Assembly: GCA_014529385.2 (NCBI GenBank)
Contig: CM043953.1
Coordinates: forward strand, 92,184,842-92,248,841
Reading direction: 5' to 3'
Length of the DNA: 64,000 nt
DNA from: Adiantum capillus-veneris
Taxonomy: Eukaryota; Streptophyta; Polypodiopsida; Polypodiales; Pteridaceae
Shown piece by piece: positions 11,264-21,313 of the stretch. The notes under the pieces were generated by a model that worked only from the letters and a program-made list of their open reading frames with translations, was not told the DNA's origin and made no database searches. Positions within the stretch are counted from its first letter, which is position 1; each line of letters opens with the position of its first letter. The position numbers and the translations under genes are program-made.

Positions 11264-11283
11264 AATAAATTTTCATCAATAAA
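11264..11283 (+). terminator. Putative polyadenylation signals after the leader ORF
   Basis: AATAAA occurs at 11264-11269 and again at 11278-11283, followed by a T-rich stretch. They lie 80-100 bp after the leader ORF stop and upstream of gag, as expected if the leader ORF ends its own transcript. This is an inference from motifs only. Confidence 0.4.
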
Positions 11284-11395
11284 GTGCTTTTTGTCTCTGA
11301 ATCTCTGTCTCTTGATAAAGTAGAATCTTGAATTTTATTTAAAGTCTCGTGTTTATTTTGAAATCCAAGTAATGTATCAAGAATTCGTATAACCC

Positions 11396-12832
11396 ATGTA
11401 GGCACCGCCTGTTGCTCTGTACTCGGCAGCGTAAGAGAAGAAGCTCCTCCTCAAGCAAGCCCAACATCCGATATTTAAGGGCGAGGGGGAAAATGTGGAG
11501 AGAGATGCAGAAGTATGGATGGAAGCCATAGACGACTACTTTGAAGCTGCGGGGACCCAACCCGTAAATCAGACCATGCTTGCGATGTTTCGCTTGACTG
11601 GCGATGCCAAGATATGGTGGAAGCAACATTGCAGGGACATGGATATTAAGGGATCTTCCCAGTCCTGGGAAGACATCAAAGCTACAATAATGGGACGTTA
11701 TTTACCGCCTGCCTATAGAACCTTGAGGATGAATGAATTCTTTTCACTTCGGCATCTGAATTCATCTGTCGAAGAATACTATGCAAAGTTTGTCACTCTT
11801 CGGAGATATGCTCCTAAGATGACCTTGGAACAACAGGTGGCAAGGTTCTGTCAAGGACTAATCGATCCCCTGAATACTCGGCTGGAAGCTCTCAGGCCGA
11901 CGACGCTACAGGATGCCTTGTTAAGGGCCAAACCTCTAGCTCTCGAAGTACAAAAGGCTAATCAGAACAGAAGGAATCATTGGGAAAAGAGGGCAAGGAC
12001 CACTACTTGGGATAACAAACCAGCCAACCAAGCGTATAACGAGCGCCCTATTGTGGCTACCACCACAACCATGGAGTTCCCCGATGTTCGATGCTATGGT
12101 TGTGGCGAGCATGGACATTACAGATCCAATTGCCCCTGGAACATTCAGGCAACCAACGCCAATACCATACCCTTGAATACCCGTGGGCGTGGCCAAGCTA
12201 ATGGAAGAGGAGGACGAGGAAGGATGAACAGAGGGCGAGGGCGTGGAGCTACCACCAGAGTGAATGCTGCAGTAGTACAACCAACTGTGGGTGATGAAGC
12301 AGTGGAGAGAGCAACCCTACATGCTGCAATTGACAATCCCAATGGTTGCGAGAAATACGCAGTCATTCATACGCCAGGATCTCTCAGAGGTAAACAAGTT
12401 AACTTCCTTATAGATTTTGTTAGTACTCTTTCATTTCTTTCACCCCGATGCATGAGGAAGCTAAAGCTAGGTAAGTATCCAACAAGCAAGCTAGTTGTAG
12501 AGTTAGCAAACGGCAAGGAGGTAGTATCTCAACACTCTGCAGGCAAAATTGACTTTGATTTAGGGGGACACCCAACTTCTACCCAATTTCAAACCCTACC
12601 CTTAGGATTCTTTGATGGGATACTAGGGATGGACTGGCTAAAGCAAAATAGGGCCCACATACATTGTGCACAAGGGAACTTTACTTTTACAGATAACTTG
12701 GGTAATGAAGCCTTAATCCAGGGGGAAAATGGGAGACCTAAGGCTACTCTAGTTAAGGCCAACAGACTTTTGAAGGGACTAAGTAAGGGTCAGCAAATAT
12801 ATGCAGTTAAACTCAACAAGGTGGACCAATGA
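11396..12832 (+). pseudogene. Element II gag and protease
   Basis: The frame begins at an ATG at 11396, is hit by TAG at once and by a TAA near 11432, and is then open to a TGA at 12830-12832. Capsid blocks are FKGEGE, EVWMEAIDDYF, AKIWWKQHC, YYAKFVTLRRYAP and ARFCQGL. A CCHC knuckle (CYGCGEHGHYRSNC) and an Arg/Gly-rich basic stretch follow. The protease active site reads IDFVST instead of the expected D-S-G-S/T, so it is dead, with GILGMDWL in its C-terminal part. After the TGA the same frame runs into RT. Confidence 0.9.
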
Positions 12833-14473
12833 GATACCTCACTTCGACCAAACTGGTTGAGGGAATATGACGATGTGTTCCCAGAAGACCTTACGAATCT
12901 TCCGCCACACAGAGAGGTAGATCATGACATTGAGACTATTCCTAGATGTGAACCTATCTCAAAAAGACCTTATAAAATGTCACTTCCAGAGGCCATCGAA
13001 CTCAAAGAACAGCTTAGGCAACTCATTGAGCAAGGATTCATTCGACCCAGTACTTCTCCTTGGGGTGCTCTAATTATTTTTTAGAAAAAGAAGGATGGGA
13101 CCTTAAGGCTATGCATAGACTACCGGGGACTGAACCAGGTAACTGTCAAGAACAAGTATCCAATTCCAAGGATTGATGATCTCTTGGACAAGCTCCACGG
13201 CGCCAAAATATTTACAAAGATTGATCTAAGGTCAAGATATTACCAAATCAGGATCAAGGAATCAGATATTCCAAAGATAGCTTTCAATACTAGGTATGGG
13301 CACTACGAGTTCACAGTAATGTCTTTTGGTCTAACAAACGCTCCTGCAAGCTTCAATCGACTTATGCAGAATATTTTCAGACCTTACCTGGATGATTTTG
13401 TCTTGGTTTTCTTTGATGACATTCTGATCTACTCTAAGAACAAGGCAGATCACGAAGAACACGTTCGCAAAGTACTTGATCTTCTCCGAAAACACCAACT
13501 TTACGCTAAAGAGAGCAAGTGCACTTTTTGCTCGCCTAAAGTCCACTATCTTGGATTTGTCATATCAGCTGAGGGGATTTCAGTGGACCCAGACAAGGTC
13601 AAGGACATCATTGATTGGCCTCAACCATCCACCGTCAGCGAAGTAAGAGGATTTCTTGGAATAAGGGGATGGTACAGGATTTTTGTCAAGGACTATGCAC
13701 GTATTCCTGCACCTTTGACAGAACTACTGAAGAAAGGAATGAGGATCGAATGGAAGACCGAGCACGAGTCTAGCTTTGCTAAGCTAAAAGAGTTCTTGGT
13801 CTCGGCTCCTATTTTAAAGCTTCCAGATTTCAGCAAGGAATTTGAAGTAGCGACCGACGCTAGCAAATTTGCTCTAGGCGGAGTTCTTACTCAAGAAGGA
13901 AGACCAGTGGCGTATACTTTGCGAAAGCTGAGAGATCATGAGAAGAATTATCCTACTCATGATTTGGAACTTTTAGCAGTTATTCATGCGTTGAAGTTAT
14001 GGAGACATTATCTTCTTGGGCGCAAGTTTCAACTGGTTACAGACCATAAGAGCTTAAAATGGATTTTTACTCAACCTATTCTCAATATGCGACAACAACG
14101 ATGGATAGAGCTGTTACAGGAATATGACCTTGACATAAAGTATAGACCAGGAAAGGAAAATGCAGTTGCAGATGGTCTTAGCCGAAAATCATTTCTCGGA
14201 GCTATCTCTATTCCAAATAACCCTATCTGAGATAGAATCAAAGAAGCATCTTTGGCAGATCCAGAGTACCAACGTATAGTATCTCTAGTCCAACAGAATA
14301 AGATGCCTGAAGCTAAAGATTATTCTCTTATGGGAGGATGTCTTTGCTACAGACATAGACTCTGTGTACCTAGAGACCCAGCTCTAAAGAAGACTATTCT
14401 CTATGAAGCACATGATAGCCCTACATCCGGACATCCAGGCTATGCTAAGACTCTTCATGTTGTCAGGGGAGGT
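12833..14473 (+). pseudogene. Element II reverse transcriptase, RNase H and integrase stub
   Basis: It continues the gag frame. RT blocks are [25 protein letters not shown] (after a TAG at 13082-13084), [22 protein letters not shown] and an intact FFDD box at 13409-13420. RNase H follows with [24 protein letters not shown] and VTDHKSL, ending [12 protein letters not shown] at 14228-14230 precedes the integrase N-terminal zinc region (YEAHDSPTSGHPGY). The frame ends at the LTR; the second half of the zinc finger, the DDE core and the C-terminus are missing. RT and RNase H catalytic residues look intact, but the three stop codons and the missing integrase make the element non-functional. Confidence 0.92.
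14463..14473 (+). promoter_or_regulatory. Element II polypurine tract
   Basis: CAGGGGAGGT abuts the LTR start at 14474 and primes plus-strand synthesis. It follows the truncated integrase directly, so the internal deletion ends precisely in front of it. Confidence 0.6.
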
Positions 14474-15130
14474 TGTAAGGTCTCTGACCCCGATCAAAAA
14501 GAGCACCCTTGTACCATGAACTGAATATAATGGAATAAGTTACTATTTTTACTAGTTTTCGAGATTTTGTCAGTGCCATGATTTTTAGAATGTTCTAAAG
14601 GTTCGAAATGTGAATTAAAATATTTTTTGTAAAAAAAATTCCAAAAATAGTAAGTTTTTGGTCACCCGACCCGTCCAGTTCTGATCGTCTCGAAAAACTG
14701 CACCCGTACCCCGAATTTCAAAAAAAATGCATTTTTGGACCTCGGGGGCTGCTAAATATGGCAGGTACTCGGGCCACTACCCCTTAGTTAGAGCTTGCAA
14801 TAGCAATTTTCGGCATCAAAATCCGACTCGTATGACCCGTTTTAGCCTAGAACCAATTTTCCTACAAAATTCCCGGAGAGATACCGGGGGCCCGGGACTA
14901 TGTGGGAACAGGTTCCAGCCCACTCTAGATCAGCTTTAGCAGCTAGGGGGCGCCCTCTTGCTTTGTGGGAGTCCTGGGAGAGTTTCCAAGCCAGTAACTA
15001 AGTCTTAGAGTCAGTTAAACTAGCCAACCTGACACTTGGTGAGTAGGCAACTAGACTTGCCAATGCAGTGAACTGAGTGCTCCTCCAGATGCTAATAGTA
15101 GGGCTGGTCGATTTTCAGCCTGTAGGAGCC

Positions 15131-15138
15131 TATTTAAA
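15131..15138 (+). promoter_or_regulatory. TATA box of element II LTR
   Basis: TATTTAAA, followed about 15 bp later by the CA repeat. The 5' LTR has TATTGAAA at the same place, so the box is preserved only in the 3' LTR. Confidence 0.6.
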
Positions 15139-15144
15139 GGCCTG

Positions 15145-15145
<1 letters not shown>

Positions 15146-15221
<76 letters not shown>
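15146..15221. repeat. CA microsatellite in element II 3' LTR
   Basis: A pure (CA)n tract at the predicted transcription start. It is the shorter allele of the repeat in the 5' LTR. Confidence 0.95.
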
Positions 15222-15224
<3 letters not shown>

Positions 15225-16054
15225 AGCACACTCTGTGAAGGTGCTGCCGGAACACACACCTTTTGAAGGAGAAGCAAGGAGGGAGGTGCTGTCGAATTCT
15301 CGCCTCAAGAAGCTCGATTAGATCAGAGAATCGAGAGGATTATCAGCCCTTAATCACGGTAACCACGGTTTAATTAATACTTTCTGCAAATCCTTTTCAT
15401 TACCATCTAAATTTCTCGTCTATTATGCTTATTCCTAGTCGTAATTCTCTATAATCACTCTCTAAATTCTCCTTAATCATATTCTATTATGTAATCATCA
15501 TCCCATAGCTGAATTATCAGCCATTCATCACTCTTAATTAATGATTAGTGCACGGTTATTGGAATTTTCTCTCTCTAGGTAGCATAGAAATTAATCGATA
15601 AGCTGGTAATTGTGTAAATTGATGAGAATCACTCTTTCTATCATGCATTGATATTGTAGCTGATTTAGATCCATCTTTGTTATTCATTAAGATATAATTA
15701 AGGTAAGATTAATCTGTCATTAAGTCTCTAAGAGGTGGTTTTTCTCACACCTATGCATGCGGTGATTTTGCACCCTCTAATTGCTAGGAAAGAGATTAAT
15801 CGTGCTTAATTCATCTCTTTGGTAATTCCATTAGTGAAATCCTATTATTCTTAATCATGTAAGCCGAGTAATTATCTTTAGAGCTGGTTCCCATAGGATT
15901 ATGTGTCATCCATAATGATTGCTATATGGAAAAATCTAAACCTCTCATGTAGCAGGGATTGTTTGATGTTGCTAACCTATCCTTTGGCTTGTTATGATGC
16001 CTACGGACATTAGCTCCTTTCCCCAAGTTAATTACTTAAAGTAGTAAGTTTAAA

Positions 16055-16192
16055 ATGGCCCCGGTTAAGAGGACTCGCTTTGGTGGAGCCCACGACCACA
16101 AGGCAGGAACGAGCAAGGTGAACGGAAAGGGAAAAGCTCCCATGGAGGAACAAATACCGGCCATACGGGCCATCGACGAAGAAATGGAAGAG
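16055..16192 (+). other. Second copy of the small LTR exon
   Basis: This is the counterpart of 9346-9486 in the 3' LTR. It has 46 codons, start and GTAGAT donor kept, one residue shorter by an in-frame 3 bp deletion. In this copy no downstream leader ORF exists, so it is a by-product of LTR duplication. Confidence 0.5.
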
Positions 16193-16235
16193 GTAGATCA
16201 TAATTTCATTCAAGTTGTTTAATTTAACATTGCAC

Positions 16236-16239
16236 ACGT
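16236..16239. repeat. Target site duplication of element III, left copy
   Basis: ACGT here and at 24922-24925. The uninterrupted 5' LTR of element II has one ACGTTTAG at this site. A 5 bp reading (ACGTT with the element starting GTCA) is equally consistent; TG...CA ends favour 4 bp. Confidence 0.85.
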
Positions 16240-17175
16240 TGTCAGGAGTTTTTTGGAGCAAGGGATTGCACATATATACATACAAATGCATGGTGCATCA
16301 AATAAAGAATTGCCCATTTTCCAGAGCCAGGTGGTTACGTGGGGCCCACATGTGTACAGGTAGGACACCATGTACATAGTGCATTGATTTTCACTATCAC
16401 CAGTACCAGTGTGTTTTTTCTACAATAAGGAGGAGTTGGTAGCACGTAAAACTTCTCGAGGAATCTTTCCGCGGGCCGACGACATGAGGTAAGCAGGTGC
16501 GTCATATGGCATCTAGTGGCGTCAGGAGGCCGAACGGGGTCAATACTTGCACGTGGATGAGTACGGACACAGCGTGGGTGTTTTCTTGTGAGAATTATGC
16601 AGAAAGGTCATCATGAGGACCACTTTTTGGGGCCACTTCACGTGGTGGCGGGATGCATTATTGAAAAAAGTCGAGTGCCAGGTGTGCGGATGATGCAAAA
16701 AGGTGACAACTATGCACTGCGAGGTCAGTTTTTGGCCTGTTCGGGGTCCGTTTGAGGTCATCTAAAAGGCCAAGGGTGCCCAAGTAATAAAGCTAAGTGT
16801 GAGAACTGAAAAAACAGAGAGAAGACCAGAAAAAATGTGGAGAAGAGAGGAGGAACAGCCGCAGGTGTGTTTTTTGGGTTTTTGGAGCCTGTTTTGGCCG
16901 TAAACTGCTCATCCGAGGTCGGATTTGAGCACTTTGACATTGTAGACTGGGGTTTTGGGCCGTTCCGGACGCGATGGCGCTGTCCATTTTGCCAAATTCC
17001 TCACTCTTTTTCTGCTGTTTTTCTGTGTAAGTTTCTCCTATGAGCGAAGTTTCTGCTCTAGTTTGTGATTGTATCTGGCTTATTTTACCCATATTGTGTG
17101 AGCTATTTGCCCCATTGGTGTTGGCCCAAGCTCATTTGTATCTAAACATCATAAGTTCTCCTCTTTTGAGCTGAG

Positions 17176-17206
<31 letters not shown>

Positions 17207-17384
17207 CTCTGTGTGGAGTGGGCAAGTGGATAGTCTCGCTCCTCTCACTCCAGAGGTGTGTTCCCTGTCTCGGCCAGGTGTGTTGTGTAAGCCGAGTGGT
17301 GCCCCATAGTGTGTGTGTGTATCTTCCCAAGAGTGTGTGTCGGGTCGTTATAGAGGTGCTCTGTGTGTTTTCATCCCGCTCACA
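16240..17384 (+). repeat. Element III LTR 1
   Basis: An 1145 bp LTR beginning TGTCAGGAG and ending CGCTCACA, with a GT microsatellite near 17178. No gene; short frames on both strands are repeated in every LTR copy and in unrelated frames. Confidence 0.93.
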
Positions 17385-17408
17385 TTCTTTTGGCGCCCCC
17401 ACGAAGGA
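17385..17408 (+). promoter_or_regulatory. Element III primer binding site, unit 1
   Basis: Four bases after the LTR comes TTGGCGCCCCCACGAAGGA. Elements IV (TTGGCGCCTCCACGGAGG) and VI (TTGGTGCCCCCACGGAGG) have near-identical sequence at the same place, so it is the shared primer site of this lineage. I cannot assign the tRNA by eye. Confidence 0.65.
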
Positions 17409-17448
17409 TCTTCTTCGAGTACCTTCTGCTTCGAGCTTCGAGCTTCGG

Positions 17449-17551
17449 GATTACAGGTTGCAGGTTGCAGATTACAGATTACAGGTTACAGGTTACAGGT
17501 TACAGGGACAGGTACAGGTACAGGTACAGGTGATTCACACAGGTACAGGTA
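17449..17551 (+). repeat. TTACAGG/GGTACA short tandem repeats in element III leader, unit 1
   Basis: Units of 6-8 bases drift from TTGCAGG and TTACAGG to GGTACA over about 100 bp. The array lies just behind the primer site, where a packaging signal is expected. Unit 2 has the same array at 21211-21313, and element IV has a shortened one. Confidence 0.85.
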
Positions 17552-18144
17552 GCTGGAGTACAGTGATATACTAACAGTGATGTCACTTGCAGTTGTTGTG
17601 GGAATGCATCACTTGGCGCCTATTTGAGCGCATTGTCTGTTGGATTGTACGTTACTTGTGGAAACTGCCATTGTACGCATTTGTGGAGCCATACTTGGTT
17701 GTATTTGGCAGTCCCAGCCATTTCTGAGACTTGGTCTGGAAGATAGTCATTTCTGAGACTTGACTATATGCGATTTGCATTAGCCTTCGTGTGAGGGTCG
17801 ATAGCGTGAGGTTTTTATTGAGCTGGGGGATTCTCAAATGTGGAGATCCTTTCGGTGATACAGGTAGCTGGAGCACCCTTTTTGTGACCTCGCCATAGGC
17901 TATGTCCTAGTGAGTCCTACTTGATGCTCGGGTTCTATTGTTGACAGTTTATGCATACATAGACAGTCTATATTTTGGGTTCTCATTGCTCTACTTCTGG
18001 GGAAACTCTGTCAAAATTTTTCCAAGTTATGATGGCTGGTCTTTTGGTCTTTTGAGCCATTTGATGCTGTTATGCTGCTGAAATTTTGGCAAAATCAGAG
18101 GATAAGACAGGTGTGCTTTCTTGGGAGCTTCATGGTTGTCTTTA

Positions 18145-18363
18145 ATGGATGATCAAAATGGACCTCAATTCACTCCATTTCATTTAACTCAGAGAATCCA
18201 GATAAATGTTCATGTGTCCAGGAAGATCTTTTTCCAACAGCGCATAGTCTTTATGTTTGGGCCAAGAAGATTGAGAGAGATCCTGGAATGTCCTTTGCCT
18301 GTTGTCATTCCGATGATCAACTATGAAAACTCATTTGATGTGCATGTGTTTGTCCTTATCTAA
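18145..18363 (+). CDS. Conserved leader mini-ORF (type B, 72 aa), element III unit 1
   Basis: ATG at 18145 (MDDQNGPQ at the start) to TAA. It lies between primer site and gag. It aligns without gaps over 72 codons to the B-type ORFs of elements V (36530-36748) and VI (58388-58606). By hand I count 39 of 72 identical residues with V. Fixed features are FHxT, INxxxSRKI, FQQR, VFMFG, a P-x-P-V, then I/L-P-x-I-N-Y, S-F-D-V and a hydrophobic C-terminus ending F-x-L. No family is recognised. An upstream in-frame ATG at 18121 would add eight residues, but the shorter start is the one conserved. Function unknown; a protein or an upstream regulatory ORF are both possible. Confidence 0.7.
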   Translation: MDDQNGPQFTPFHLTQRIQINVHVSRKIFFQQRIVFMFGPRRLREILECPLPVVIPMINYENSFDVHVFVLI

Positions 18364-18465
18364 AGTTGAGCTCCATTGAAGTTTCTGGGGATTGGGTAGT
18401 GAAAAGTTTTGGGTTCTTGCACGTGTGTTCAAAGGGATTCTCAAAGCATTGTAACTTGGGTAACC

Positions 18466-19968
18466 ATGGCTTTCTCTTATCCGGAATTTCATGGAAGAAG
18501 TGGTGAAGATGCGGAAGACTTTCTGGAGCAAGTCGAGGTGGCATGCATAAGCAACAATATGTGTGATGAGGACAAGATTTTGAGGCTATTTGGATTGCTT
18601 TTGAAAGATGAGGCCCGTGTTTGGTTCATGGATTTGGAAGCTAAAGAAGCAGTGGCTTCTTCTTATGGTTTGAGTCTTGACAAGTTTATAGAAGCTTTTT
18701 TAGAGCGTTTCCAGGTTTTTGAAGATGCAAATGCAGTATGGAATGAGCTCAATGCTCTTAAGCAAGGTTCTTGTCAAGGTGTTGATGCCTATGTACACGG
18801 TTTTACAGATTTATGGACTCGTTGGTGTGTTGCTCTTAAGAATGAGACCCCCCCTTGTTCATTGAAGAAAAGTTTTTTTGTTGATGGTTTGTCACCTTGG
18901 TTGCGGTTCGAAGTTGAGTTGAAGAGGCCCGAGTCTTTTGAAGATGCGGTATGCATTGCAAAGCACAAGGAATGGAAGTTTAAGCGTCTTGAGGAACATG
19001 GTATCAGTACAGGTATGCATGTGCAAAATGGATTGGACATGGAAGATGAAGTTAAGCCTAAGCAGGTGAAAAGTAGCCTATCCTATGATGTTTCTGGTTT
19101 CTTCCCAAGGTCTATTGTGAAGCGTAAAGAGGTCTTGCAGGTTGACAAGTTTATGGAAGAGCCTAAAGAGGTGAGTAACGCTTTGGATACAGGATTGAAA
19201 AGTCTTGAAGAGGATGCATTGGCTACTTGTGTACCTTGTGATTCTGGGTGTGAGTGTGAGATGGAGGTTATTGATGATGAGCACGTATCTTTGGATACTA
19301 GTTCCTTGGAAATTTGGGAAGAGGGCAAGGTTGAGAGCCATTTTGTGGATTTGTTGGATGTGGAGCCTATTTTGAAGCCATATTTTGATGTATGTGCGGT
19401 GATTGAACCGATTTGTGAGCATGATTGTGGTTTAGAGCAGGGATCTGCATTCTTGGAGACTGATGAACCCATGCTAGAAGCTATGGATAGTGGTGCTAGC
19501 CATGATTATGATGTGGATAAAGTTATGTGTGATGATGAGTATGCTTATGATGATGAGAAGGGGTTTGGCATATATGAGTCCAATCTCAGCTATGTGGATG
19601 CCTATGCTAGGGATATGTGTGCTGCGGGGATACTTTTGTGCTTTGGATATCAACAACTCTACCTCCACACAATGCTTTTAGCTACTTGGGTGCATGATTT
19701 GCAGGTTGTTGCTATGGCTGGTGAAGCCAAGATGCCAGGTGATGAGTCACATGAGTTGTCTCTATCGGTTGGGTTGAATGTGGCATGCAATATTTATGCT
19801 TTTGGAACTCCAGACAGGGCGGATGTGTTAGTTGGATATGCCTATGGTGCATTTTGGTTGATTGTTGACAAATGCAGGTGTGGTGTTATGATGCTTCTTG
19901 TGAATCAAGCGATATGCCTTTGGCCTTTTGATCCAGGTGGAATGAATATCTCTTTTTGCTGCTGCTGA
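18466..19968 (+). CDS. Element III gag (500 aa), unit 1
   Basis: The ATG sits in a good context (AACCATGG). The N-terminal ~200 residues are a retrotransposon gag domain: FHGRSGEDAEDFLEQV, LLLKDEARVWFMDL, FIEAFLERFQVF, VDAYVHGFTDLW, FFVDGLSPWLRFEV and FEDAVCIAKHKEWK. Element IV gag has the same opening and order. The rest is acidic with many Asp/Glu/Ser/Cys and shows no zinc knuckle and no protease motif. The ORF ends in a Cys cluster within the conserved 3' stem-loop. It would form capsids or recruit those of an autonomous relative. It is intact, unlike the unit 2 copy. Confidence 0.85.
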   Translation: MAFSYPEFHGRSGEDAEDFLEQVEVACISNNMCDEDKILRLFGLLLKDEARVWFMDLEAKEAVASSYGLSLDKFIEAFLERFQVFEDANAVWNELNALKQGSCQGVDAYVHGFTDLWTRWCVALKNETPPCSLKKSFFVDGLSPWLRFEVELKRPESFEDAVCIAKHKEWKFKRLEEHGISTGMHVQNGLDMEDEVKPKQVKSSLSYDVSGFFPRSIVKRKEVLQVDKFMEEPKEVSNALDTGLKSLEEDALATCVPCDSGCECEMEVIDDEHVSLDTSSLEIWEEGKVESHFVDLLDVEPILKPYFDVCAVIEPICEHDCGLEQGSAFLETDEPMLEAMDSGASHDYDVDKVMCDDEYAYDDEKGFGIYESNLSYVDAYARDMCAAGILLCFGYQQLYLHTMLLATWVHDLQVVAMAGEAKMPGDESHELSLSVGLNVACNIYAFGTPDRADVLVGYAYGAFWLIVDKCRCGVMMLLVNQAICLWPFDPGGMNISFCCC

Positions 19969-20006
19969 GCATGAATGCTCTAGCAGGCTAGGGGGTGGGC
20001 AAATTA
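19967..20006 (+). promoter_or_regulatory. Stem-loop and polypurine tract, element III unit 1
   Basis: GAGCATGAATGCTC at 19967-19980 is an inverted repeat overlapping the gag stop. It is followed by GGGGGTGGGC (about 19991-20000) and AAATTA before the LTR start TGTCAGG at 20007. The G-rich part is the plus-strand primer. Confidence 0.75.
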
Positions 20007-21145
20007 TGTCAGGAGTTTTTTGGAGCAAGGGATTGCACATATATACATACAAATGCATGGTGCATCAAATAAAGAATTGCCCATTTTCCAGAGCCAGGTG
20101 GTTACGTGGGGCCCACATGTGTACAGGTAGGACACCATGTACATAGTGCATTGATTTTCACTATCACCAGTACCAGTGTGTTTTTTCTACAATAAGGAGG
20201 AGTTGGTAGCACGTAAAACTTCTCGAGGAATCTTTCCGCGGGCCGACGACATGAGGTAAGCAGGTGCGTCATATGGCATCTAGTGGCGTCAGGAGGCCGA
20301 ACGGGGTCAATACTTGCACGTGGATGAGTACGGACACAGCGTGGGTGTTTTCTTGTGAGAATTATGCAGAAAGGTCATCATGAGGACCACTTTTTGGGGC
20401 CACTTCACGTGGTGGCGGGATGCATTATTGAAAAAAGTCGAGTGCCAGGTGTGCGGATGATGCAAAAAGGTGACAACTATGCACTGCGAGGTCAGTTTTT
20501 GGCCTGTTCGGGGTCCGTTTGAGGTCATCTAAAAGGCCAAGGGTGCCCAAGTAATAAAGCTAAGTGTGAGAACTGAAAAAACAGAGAGAAGACCAGAAAA
20601 AATGTGGAGAAGAGAGGAGGAACAGCCGCAGGTGTGTTTTTTGGGTTTTTGGAGCCTGTTTTGGCCGTAAACTGCTCATCCGAGGTCGGATTTGAGCACT
20701 TTGACATTGTAGACTGGGGTTTTGGGCCGTTCCGGACGCGATGGCGCTGTCCATTTTGCCAAATTCCTCACTCTTTTTCTGCTGTTTTTCTGTGTAAGTT
20801 TCTCCTATGAGCGAAGTTTCTGCTCTAGTTTGTGATTGTATCTGGCTTATTTTACCCATATTGTGTGAGCTATTTGCCCCATTGGTGTTGGCCCAAGCTC
20901 ATTTGTATCTAAACATCATAAGTTCTCCTCTTTTGAGCTGAGTTTTTGTGTGTGTGTGTGTGTGTGTCTCTATGTGGAGTGGGCAAGTGGATAGTCTCTC
21001 TCCTCTCACTCCAGAGGTGTGTTCCCTGTCTCGGCCAGGTGTGTTGTGTAAGCCGAGTGGTGCCCCATAGTGTGTGTGTGTATCTTCCCAAGAGTGTGTG
21101 TCGGGTCGTTATAGAGGCGTTCTGTGTGTTTTCATCCCGCTCACA
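20007..21145 (+). repeat. Element III LTR 2 (central)
   Basis: An 1139 bp LTR shared by both tandem units, differing from LTR 1 by a shorter GT tract and a few substitutions. It serves both as the 3' LTR of unit 1 and the 5' LTR of unit 2. Confidence 0.93.
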
Positions 21146-21169
21146 TTCTTTTGGCGCCCCCACGGAGGA
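21146..21169 (+). promoter_or_regulatory. Element III primer binding site, unit 2
   Basis: The same TTGGCGCCCCCACGGAGGA sequence four bases after LTR 2, with one base differing from unit 1. Confidence 0.65.
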
Positions 21170-21210
21170 TCTTCTTCGAGTACCTTCTGCTTCGAGCTTC
21201 GAGCTTCGGG

Positions 21211-21313
21211 ATTACAGGTTGCAGGTTGCAGATTACAGATTACAGGTTACAGGTTACAGGTTACAGGGACAGGTACAGGTACAGGTACAGGTGATTCACA
21301 CAGGTACAGGTAG
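21211..21313 (+). repeat. TTACAGG/GGTACA short tandem repeats, unit 2
   Basis: A copy of the array at 17449-17551 with the same number of units as far as I can count. Confidence 0.85.

Larger units (their letters stand above)
14474..16239 (+). repeat. Element II 3' LTR, segment a
   Basis: It starts TGTAAGGTC like the 5' LTR and is collinear with it until position 16239, where element III is inserted. Differences from the 5' LTR are scattered point changes, a shorter CA tract and a 3 bp gap in the small exon. Confidence 0.93.

Noticed and set aside
16793-17092. Frames of 60-100 codons in the element III and IV LTRs on both strands
   Set aside because: Present three times because of LTR copies; overlapping in several frames, not conserved in element IV beyond DNA similarity.
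19078-19472. Long antisense frames under element III gag (114 and 129 codons)
   Set aside because: Shadows of the gag frame, identical in both units and without codon bias of their own.
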